64,000 nt of DNA, taken from Mixophyes australis (lineage: Eukaryota; Chordata; Amphibia; Anura; Limnodynastidae). The notes below the pieces were generated by a model, which was not told where the DNA came from, did no database searches, and worked only from the letters and a program-made list of their open reading frames with translations. The DNA is taken from the NCBI GenBank assembly GCA_036250195.1, contig JAVHZZ010000003.1:57990289-58054288 (forward strand), given 5' to 3'. Below are positions 56,881 to 64,000 of this stretch, piece by piece (the first letter of the stretch is position 1; every line of letters starts with the position of its first letter). A program made the position numbers and the translations under genes.

Positions 56881-57740
56881 TGGTTATGTGCTGCGTGTTG
56901 TCGAAGTCAGCAAATTGGATAAAGTCATTTTCAATTAAAGTCGAGCAAACTTGGTTGTCTTTGTCCGAAAAGATGCGTACGGTACGCTACGACGTACAAG
57001 GGCACGCTACGGCGTGAAAGGGCGTACGCAGCCACTACACGTGGCAGCAACAATATTTGGTCTTTAACCATACATTCGCACAAACACGCATACTTATAAA
57101 ATAGTACACATTAATGGTAGTTGCAACACATAGTCAGTTATGTTGAAATATAGTAGTATTTATGTGTTATATTAAAGTTGCATGCATATTAGTGAAATAT
57201 ACGGAACAGGTTGAAGGAATCATATCATGAGTAGTATCATAATAAACCTCTTTACATTTCCTACTGTTTGGTTCACTTTGCGAAGAAATCGCAGAGTGCA
57301 TACACAAGTTATGAATGATAGGGAATTGTGAACTACTTAAGACTAAGGAATCTTGGCGGGAAGAGCCGAGCATACCCCCTGGAGAGGTGACCCCCTCCTT
57401 TGGATTCTTTAGGATGAACTAGCCAATGATTGACAACCCCTTGGACCTTCCTGAGACCTGGACCAATAGATGCAAGCTATACCATCTTCATTGTTTTACT
57501 GTATTTCTGTGTGTATATAAGCAGCAGCTTCACATCTAGTGTTCAGACATCTTGTCCCCAGACTTCAGGATTGAATGACTGCACACTGGATCCAGAGCGC
57601 CTGCGATAAGTAACGGCTGTATTTATTATCACTTCGCTTGAACATATTATTCTACTATTTGCGAAAAAAATCTTTGTGCATTGGAAACACAAATCGAGGT
57701 TCGACAATCGTTATTGGTTAGCGACAATACGCACATAACA
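56881..57740 (+). repeat. 5' LTR of the endogenous retrovirus
   Basis: The 3' end (CAATACGCACATAACA at 57725-57740) is fixed by the primer site that follows. Its inverse closely resembles the sequence at 56881, TGGTTATGTGCTGCGTGTTG, which I take as the 5' end, giving 860 bp. The TIR is unusually long and has small indels. Other TGTTAT starts (57165, 56810) are possible. U3 has a CpG-rich direct-repeat block, CCAAT boxes at 57423 and 57463, and TATATAA at 57514-57520; R should begin near 57545. No AATAAA is seen after the TATA box. Confidence 0.7.
57514..57520 (+). promoter_or_regulatory. LTR TATA box
   Basis: TATATAA about 47 and 91 bp after two CCAAT boxes; the probable retroviral promoter. 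Confidence 0.75.
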
Positions 57741-57743
57741 ATT

Positions 57744-57755
57744 TGGGGGCTCGTC
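57744..57755 (+). other. Primer binding site, tRNA-Pro type
   Basis: TGGGGGCTCGTC is identical to the first 12 bases of the proline-tRNA primer site used by many gammaretroviruses. The next bases (AGCTTT) depart from that site, so the pairing is shorter than the usual 18. It starts 3 nt after the LTR end. Confidence 0.85.
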
Positions 57756-58676
57756 AGCTTTGGAGGTTTCGTTGCCGATGATACGCAAGTCCAAAGGGTG
57801 GAGACGCGTCATATACGGGTAAGAACGCAATGTGTTCAAAACCTGAATTTTACTCTGTGTTGTGAAACCGAATGTCTGTTTTGCATTGTCTAGGGCACGC
57901 TAACTAGAACCTAGGGACAAAAGAGAAAACTGTTTCTTTTTACTGTCATTGTGCGTTTTGATATATTGTATTGCATAGCGTATGTGTACTTCCTGCTTTG
58001 CATATGGGAACTTCCGGTAGATTTGCCACGTGGTTAAACAATTGATTTGATAGTTATACATGCATAGTATAAATCACTTGTGAAAGTCTCTGAAACATTA
58101 TCACTATTGTTGGGAACATTGTTGATTTTCTGCGCAGAAAACTAAGGTGTATGTGTTTGGTGATTTTATGATTTTGAAGTGAAAGTTGATTTACTGTCAA
58201 AAAGACAGGAATATCGGTTGCCTTGCAACCGAGGTAGTATACAAGGCAGGTATACTGGCAGCAAAAGCCCTGTTTGAAAAGAGAACAGTTAAAAAGCTTT
58301 TGGAAACTTTCTCCTCAAGAGTAATCGCAAAGTTTAGCGATAGTTAGTATTGCTAAGCGGTGCGATTGGACCGCATGGTTTATTGTGCAACCGTGCTTGT
58401 GACTTGGGTTGAATGGCTGGAGGAATTACGCTGGTACAAACGGGTAAACTCCGGTACTACCAGTTCAGTAATACTCAACAGAATTTTGTGGAGAGCCAGG
58501 ATATCGAGGAGCTGATATTTCTGTTGTCCATAGTGATATATTATGTGTTAGGAGGTGTGTGGGCGTAGCCTGTGAAACCGTCCACGGATAAAAAAAAAAC
58601 TCTAGTAAGTTCTGTTTGAAAGAAGAACAGGTAAAAAGTCTTTTAGCGTAGCGTTGAGAAATAGGTTGTTTTCACA
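57756..58676 (+). other. Retroviral leader
   Basis: About 920 nt without a long ORF. CGGGTAAGA at 57816-57824 is a good splice-donor sequence and could serve the subgenomic message. Confidence 0.65.
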
Positions 58677-58750
58677 ATGGGTGCGAAGCAAACGCTAGAG
58701 ATGGTTGATGTTGTGCTGCTTAAGGAAGGACCGCTGGGGTCAGCTAGGTA
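58677..58750 (+). pseudogene. gag: gag, first 24 codons (separated from the rest)
   Basis: Begins MGAKQTL; the glycine after the start methionine and the following residues fit an N-myristoylation signal of a matrix domain. The frame runs into the hAT insertion at 58751 and then stops serving gag. The break falls two bases into codon 25, inside the target duplication. Confidence 0.85.
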
Positions 58751-61313
58751 CAGGGCTGCCAAGAAGAATTCAGGGCCCGGGTACAACAAATTCATGGGGC
58801 CCCCCTCATATTCAAGTAAGCCCCAAAATTTTTTTGCGCCGCCTTGCGGCGGCGCAAAACAATTTAGGTGTATGATCATACATTCAGGGGCGTGGCTAGC
58901 CAAACGGCGGTGCAAAAATTTTGGGAGGTGTGGTCATGCATTTGGGGGCGTGGCAAACGTGCCATTGGGGCGTGGCTAACATAAAAACCACTAGGCTCTC
59001 AATTCGCCGGAGCGTCACATATGTTCAAGCACTCCTGACTTTCAGGACATCTACCACCACAGTGTAGTATACAAACAATGCAGTGTGTACACAAACAGTT
59101 CAGTCTTGGCCTACACCTTACATTGGGCACAACATTCACCAAAAATTGGTATTGTCCCTACTAGAATCACAACATTTCACACACTGTGCTGCTCTCTCCT
59201 ACCTGTTCTTCTCACTTTCTCCACCTGTGGCTGCTGGTTTCTTTAGTTGTGGCTTGTCCGGATCCAGGAATGTTGAAGGACCTATTTTGAAAAAAAAATG
59301 GCTACATTTAGAAAATTACAGCCAGCCCCGGCGTTAAATCAATAGCACCCACAATTAATAATTAGGCCTTCCTCCAGCCCCAACATTAAAATAATACTAT
59401 TCACATTTAATAAATAAACTTCCTGCAAACAGCCCCAGCAGTACCTATTTCTTGCAACCATCACTGCCATTAAATAATTCAGTCACATTTAATAAATAGA
59501 CCTCATTCTCCCTAAACTCACCCCAACATTCAATAGCCCCCAAAACTTTTTTTCTCCTCTGTTCCTCTCTCCTTTTTTTCCTCCACTGTTCCTCTTTCCC
59601 ACTTTTTTTCCTCCTCTGTTCCTCTTTCCCACTTTTTTTTCTCCTGTTTCTCTCCCACTTTTTTTTCTCCTCCTCTGTTGCTCTTTCCCACTTTTTTTTC
59701 TCCTCTGTTCCTCTCTACCACTTTTTTTTCCTCCTCTGTTCCTCTTTCCCACTTTTTTTCCTCCTCTGTTCCTCTTTCCCACTTTTTTTCTCCTCTGTTC
59801 CTCTCTCCCACTTTTTTTCTCCTCTGTTCCTCTCTCCCACTTTTTTTTTCCTCCTTCCCACTTTTTTTTTCTCCTCTGTTCCTCTTTCCCACTATTTTTT
59901 CCTCCACTGTTCCTCTTTCCCACTTTTTTTTTCCTCCTCTGTTCCTCTTTCCCACTTTTTTTCCTCATCTGTTCCTCTTTCCCACTTTTTTTTCTCCTCT
60001 GTTCCTCTTTCCCACTATTTTTTCCTCCACTGTTCCTCTTTCCCACTTTTTTTTCTCATCTGTTCCTCTCTCCCACTTTTTTTCCCTCCTCTGTTCCTCT
60101 TTCCCACTTTTTTCCTCCTCTGTTCCTCTTTCCCACTTTTTTTTCTCCTTTGTTCCTCTCTCCCACTTTTTTTTCCTCCTCTGTTCCTCTTTCCCACTTT
60201 TTTTCTCCTCTGTTCCTCTCTCCTTTTTTTTCTCCTCTGTTCCTCTTTCCCACTTTTTTTCCTCATCTGTTCCTCTTTCCCACTTTTTTTTCTCCTCTGT
60301 TCCTCTTTCCCACTATTTTTTCCTCCACTCTTCCTCTTTCCTACTTTTTTTTCTCATCTGTTCCTCTCTCCTTTTTTTCCTCCACTGTTCCTCTTTCCCA
60401 CATTTTTTTCTCCTCTGTTCCTCTCTCCTTTTTTTTCTCCTCTGTTCCTCTTTCCCACTTTTTTTCCTCATCTGTTCCTCTTTCCCACTTTTTTTTCTCC
60501 TCTGTTCCTCTTTCCCACTATTTTTTCCTCCACTCTTCCTCTTTCCTACTTTTTTTTCTCATCTGTTCCTCTCTCCCACTTTTTTTCCCTCCTCTGTTCC
60601 TCTTTCCCACTTTTTTTCCTCCTCTGTTCCTCTTTCCCACTTTTTTTTCTCCTTTGTTCCTCTCTCCCACTTTTTTTTCCTCCTCTGTTCCTCTTTCCCA
60701 CTTTTTTTTCTCCTCTGTTCCTCTCTCCTTTTTTTTCTCCTCTGTTCCTCTTTCCCACTTTTTTTTTAATTCCTCTGTGGCTCTCTGCTTTTTTTCCCTC
60801 CTCTGTTTTTCTCTCCCCTTTCTTTATAGTACTGTCCATCTCTGTTTTCCTCCCCTTGCCTCTCCGTTTCTTTACTTACCTTTTGTCAACTTCTTTCCTT
60901 TCTTTTCTTCTCTTCTGTCAACTTCTTTCCTTTCTTTTCTTCTATCTCCTCTTCTGTCTTCTTTCTTCATGCTGGCTGCAGCGTTCCTCACTGACTGACG
61001 GGCGTGACTTGATGACGTCACGCCCGGCAGTCAGTGTGAATGGAGAAGAGGAGAGGAGGGACACGGCGCCGCGCGATCACGTGAGTATCGTTTTTTTTCT
61101 TTTTTTCTTCCAGCTCCCCCCACCAACGAATAACCCCCCCCCCCCCCCCCCCCCCCCCCGCGGGGAAAAAAATAAAAATAAATAAAAATCGCAAAAAAGA
61201 AAATTATAAAAAAAAATAAAAATTTAATTAGCGGAGAGGGCCCGGCCCGGGCCCCCTGGCATGGCCGGGCCCGGGTAAAATGTACCCGCTCCCCCCCCCT
61301 CTCGGCGGCCCTG
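58751..61313. mobile_element. 2.56-kb non-autonomous hAT inserted in gag
   Basis: Left end CAGGGCTGCCAAGAAGAATT, right end TCTCGGCGGCCCTG, with CCCGGGTACA / TGTACCCG subterminal at both ends; perfect 8-bp duplication GCTAGGTA (58743-58750 and 61314-61321). It has no transposase. Contents: GCGCCGCCTTGCGGCGGCGC palindrome near 58836, non-coding DNA, a long pyrimidine repeat, GACGGGCGTGACTTGATGAC with an inverse, and a C-run of about 26 at 61134-61159. Confidence 0.95.
59550..60815. repeat. 1.26-kb pyrimidine minisatellite
   Basis: About 40 copies of a ~30-bp unit CTCCTCTGTTCCTCTTTCCC plus ACTTTTTTTT. Variants: CTCATCTG, CTCCACTG, CTCTCTCC, and deletion of CCCAC. Almost no purines on the plus strand other than single G and A per unit. 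It opens spurious long ORFs on both strands (363 and 185 codons). Confidence 0.95.
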
Positions 61314-61321
61314 GCTAGGTA

Positions 61322-62465
61322 CCTTATGTTTAAGAAATATGGTGCATACGCAACTGCATATTGCGACACGTGGGTCAGGATGACCAAAGATTGTGATAGG
61401 CCTTTCCCAACAATAGGAAGTTTTAATTCAGAGGTACTAAATAATGTAAAAGATAAAGTGTGGTTGACTAAATCAACAAAAGTGAGGAATAGACATAATG
61501 ATTGTTTAAAATTGTGGCAAATGGAAGGTAACACGTGGCAGAGCCGCGAATGCACAGCGGAAGTAGGCGTGGCGAAAAGCGCACGCACGGCGGAAGTAGC
61601 CGTTGAGAAGCGTGGCGAACTCAGCGCAAGCGCGCCCCCGCCACCTTATGTGGCGGGAGCGGTAAGTACAGCCGTTATTAAAACTGAAAAAAGGAAAATT
61701 GCTAAGTTGTATCCTGTTTTAAGCCAGTTTGAAACTAGTGTATCAGAAGATGAAGATGAACCCACTGTGATTTCGGCCCTTGCATATGCTGTTAGTGTAC
61801 TAGAGGCTCAGCATAAGTATGAGAAAATGGCTGAGATAGGTGAGAGTAGCGTGATCACTAGGAGTGAAAGCGTTCTAAATCTTGAAACAGCAAATCCTGT
61901 AGTGTCTCCTGAAAACAGTGAACCAGTGGGTGCGTACCCAGTCCGCACAATATCAGTTCCCAATGGGAAACCGGATAAGGATGGTGTAGTTCCTTTAAGA
62001 AATGTTACAATGCATTGTCCCTGGACTAGATCAGAATTACGTTCCATTATGACTGAATTCCCAGATCCTAGAAAGGAGTTGACTAAATGTCAGAAATTTG
62101 TTAAAGACTTAGGAAATGCCCACAAACCAACCAATAAGGATTGGCGTGTAGTGTTGAGGGCGTGTCTTCCTCCCAATACTTACATACAAAAATTTATTAA
62201 AGATTGTTTGTTGGAGGAAGATGACACCTTGACTGATGAGATTAACCAAAAAAATATAGAACAAATTGTCAAACACTTAGCCATCTATTTTCCAGTAGTG
62301 GTAAATTGGAGTAAGATCTTCACCATTAAGCAAAAGGATAGTGAAACAGCAGCAGACTATTTTTCTAGGGCACTAGCATCAATGACACACTTTACCGGAG
62401 TACCTAACATAAGAGGATCCACATCACAGGGAAGTAGCGGTAGGAGTGTTAATGGATGGTCTTAG
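61322..62465 (+). pseudogene. gag: gag, matrix-to-capsid part
   Basis: Continues gag after the hAT insertion; its frame is in phase with the first 24 codons. A proline-rich patch (SAPPPPYVAG) resembles the late-domain region between matrix and capsid. The capsid-like part has CPWTRSELRSIM and QKDSETAADYFSRAL, the latter comparable in position to the major homology region. The correct frame is lost between about 62408 and 62418, after which this ORF reads out-of-frame residues to a stop at 62463. Confidence 0.85.
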
Positions 62466-62868
62466 GGAAAATTTAAAAACCAGAGTACAAACCTCATTAC
62501 CTAATTGGAGAGGTATCACAGTAGACTCTCTTAGGGAGTCTGCTGTGGAACATGACAAAAATATCTTTAGAAAGAAAGAAGAGAAAGGTGATAGGTTGAT
62601 GACGGTGAGTATTCAGGCTTTAGAAGGAATACACACACAACCACAAACATACCAAACATACAACTCAAGTAAAAAGGTAATGTTATGTTTTCGCTGTCAG
62701 AAAGAGGGACACATAAGGAGATTCTGTCCAGAAGCAAGGAAAGAAACATCAAGGGGGGAATCATATAGGTATCCTCCACGGAGAAACATACATAGGCAAG
62801 AGAACACACAGCTACCCGCGCATATTATAGCAGCAAATACTGCACGGGAAAATGACAGTCAGCGCTAG
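62413..62868 (+). pseudogene. gag: gag, capsid end and nucleocapsid
   Basis: In the other frame, gag resumes (VLMDGLRENLK) and reaches a single zinc knuckle CFRCQKEGHIRRFC, spacing CX2CX4HX4C, at 62692-62733, flanked by basic residues. It ends at the amber codon TAG, 62866-62868, which is followed in the same frame by pol. A GTG/ATG at 62446 or 62452 is unlikely to be a true start; the part before it is open back to the TAA at 62410. Confidence 0.88.
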
Positions 62869-62878
62869 GGGTCAGGTC
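62866..62878 (+). promoter_or_regulatory. UAG readthrough site between gag and pol
   Basis: TAGGGGTCAGGTC: an amber stop followed by G-rich sequence with GTCAGG, with pol continuing in the same frame. Gammaretroviruses make Gag-Pol by suppressing such a UAG with a downstream pseudoknot; I did not fold the RNA. Confidence 0.75.
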
Positions 62879-64000
62879 ATACCTGTAATCTACAGCCAGT
62901 GAGGTTAACTGAGAGTCAGAGAGAAGAACCAACAATGATAGTTGACATAGCTGGTAGGAAACAAACCTTTCTTGTAGATACAGGGGCGGCCCGATCTGTG
63001 ATAACCTCACCTTTCAATCTACAGGTGACCAGTAAAACCATTCCAGCTATGGGGGTAACGGGAAGAGTGTTACATTATCCTCTAACTAAACCTGCTGAAG
63101 TTACTATCGGGCCTCTGCATACCAAGCATTCATTTCTCTTGGCTGCGGTGGCTCCTACTAACTTGCTAGGGAGAGACTTGTTATGTAAAATGGGATGTGT
63201 CATATACTGTACTTCTCATGGTGTGTTCCTAGATATACCCGAGAGGGTCGCTCATAAGGTACAGGACATATTGGACACCCCTCAAAGGTTAATGTTACAC
63301 TCTACTGTTATAGAACACAGTCCATCTCAAGTAAAAGGGATGTTGCTGGAAATACCAGGTTCACTATGGACCAGAGATGGACAGGACACTGGACTGATGG
63401 CAAACGTAGCCCCTGTCATGGTCAATCTAAAAAGTGGTAGGATAGCTCCAAAAATCCCACAGTATCCATTAAAACCGGAGGTGGAACTAGGGGTATATCC
63501 CGTTATAGAGAGGCTGTTACAACAAGGGATTTTAATTCGTACAGCCAGTACAGCAAATAGTCCCATTTTCCCTGTGAAGAAGAGTGGGGGGAGGGGCTAT
63601 AGATTAGTCCAGGACTTAAGGGGAATTAACAAAGTTGTTGAGAGCCAATTCCCCGTAGTGCCGAATCCAGCTGTCATCCTCATGCAGATTCCACCGTCTG
63701 CTAGTCATTTTACTGTCATTGATCTATGTTCTGCTTTCTTCTCAGTCCCTCTTCACCCTGACTGCCAATACCTTTTTGCATTCTCCTACCGGGGAGTGCA
63801 ATACACATGGACCAGACTACTCCAGGGGTTCATTGACAGCCCCAGTATTTTCTCCCAAGCCTTACATGACTGTTTGCAATCCTTTCAACCCCACAATGGG
63901 TCTGTTCTAATTCAATATGTGGACGATTTGTTGCTGTGCTCTGATTCTTTTATGTCATGTTTACATGATACTAAATTGTTCTTGCTTCATCTTTCACAAA
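62869..64000 (+). CDS. pol: pro-pol: protease and reverse transcriptase (partial)
   Basis: Open for 377 codons to the window edge with no stop. Protease: FLVDTGAARS, the aspartic protease active site, near 62969-62998, and LLGRDLL further on. RT: PQYPLKPEVE, GILIRTASTANSPIFPVKK, YRLVQDLRGINK, TVIDLCSAFFSVPL (first catalytic Asp), LLQGFIDSPSIFSQ and QYVDDLLL with the catalytic Asp pair at about 63920-63925. The motif set is gammaretrovirus-like. There is no own start codon, consistent with expression by readthrough. RNase H and integrase lie beyond the window. Confidence 0.93.

Larger units (their letters stand above)
56881..64000 (+). mobile_element. Endogenous retrovirus, gammaretrovirus-like (partial)
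   Basis: 5' LTR, primer site, leader, gag and the protease-RT part of pol in standard order, cut by the window edge. The single zinc knuckle (CX2CX4HX4C), the in-frame UAG between gag and pol and the proline-tRNA primer site are all features of gammaretroviruses. It is interrupted by the hAT element at 58751-61313 and by a gag frameshift. The long open pol frame argues for modest age. The 3' LTR and env, if any, lie beyond the window. Confidence 0.93.

Noticed and set aside
57165..57740. LTR starting at 57165 with TGTTAT/ATAACA ends
   Set aside because: A 6-bp match is common in AT-rich DNA (also at 56784 and 56810), and it would leave the CpG-rich block outside; the longer similarity at 56881 is preferred but not proven.
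59678..60769. A 363-codon plus-strand ORF and long minus-strand ORFs
   Set aside because: They are frames through a pyrimidine minisatellite (Phe/Ser/Leu/Pro or Lys/Glu/Arg/Gly repeats) with no start context or domain.

Overview
The window reads as nuclear DNA of a vertebrate, most likely a frog. It is AT-rich and intron-rich, and it is crowded with DNA transposons (hAT, Harbinger-like and Tc1-like), L2-type LINE copies, a tRNA-derived SINE with an L2-like tail, and an endogenous retrovirus. I recognised these by pattern only; no database was searched.

Host gene. The minus strand of the first 26 kb carries five consecutive coding exons of a gamma-syntrophin gene, best match SNTG2: 26059-25972, 25012-24921, 22855-22728, 13045-12916 and 8937-8899. 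All have GT/AG splice sites, and their phases join without a break into 159 codons covering the end of the PDZ domain, the linker, the second half of the split PH domain and a 39-nt connector exon. I found no upstream exon in 26-64 kb and no downstream exon in 1-8.9 kb, so the rest of the gene probably lies outside the window and 26-64 kb is either intron or 5' flank.

Intron fillers, 1-48.7 kb. There are five copies of a 160-180 bp palindromic MITE carrying paired CCAAT boxes, and two ~960 bp MITEs with the same terminal sequence; nearly all have clear 3-bp target duplications. A ~300 bp MITE family has three copies. Several hAT-type elements have 8-bp target duplications. Other items are a 1.8 kb element with 196-bp inverted arms, a dead Tc1-like transposase, a ~4 kb decayed L2 LINE on the minus strand with other elements nested in it, and minisatellites with 29, 43, 58 and ~20 bp units.

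48.7-56.6 kb. A complete 7,879-bp hAT element is bounded by a perfect 8-bp duplication (ATTTTTAA). It has clustered subterminal ATCCG motifs, a TATA/YY1-type promoter, three ~340 bp repeats upstream of a BED-finger hAT transposase broken by three apparent frameshifts, and about 23 copies of a 77-bp repeat downstream. Two short pieces downstream look copied from the transposase gene itself.

56.9-64 kb. A gammaretrovirus-like endogenous retrovirus, plus strand, runs off the window edge: 5' LTR, proline-tRNA primer site, leader, gag, an in-frame UAG between gag and pol, protease, and reverse transcriptase with YVDD. Its gag is split after 24 codons by a 2,563-bp hAT element with a perfect 8-bp duplication; that element contains 1.25 kb of almost pure pyrimidine repeats. 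gag has a second break, a frameshift near 62.41 kb.
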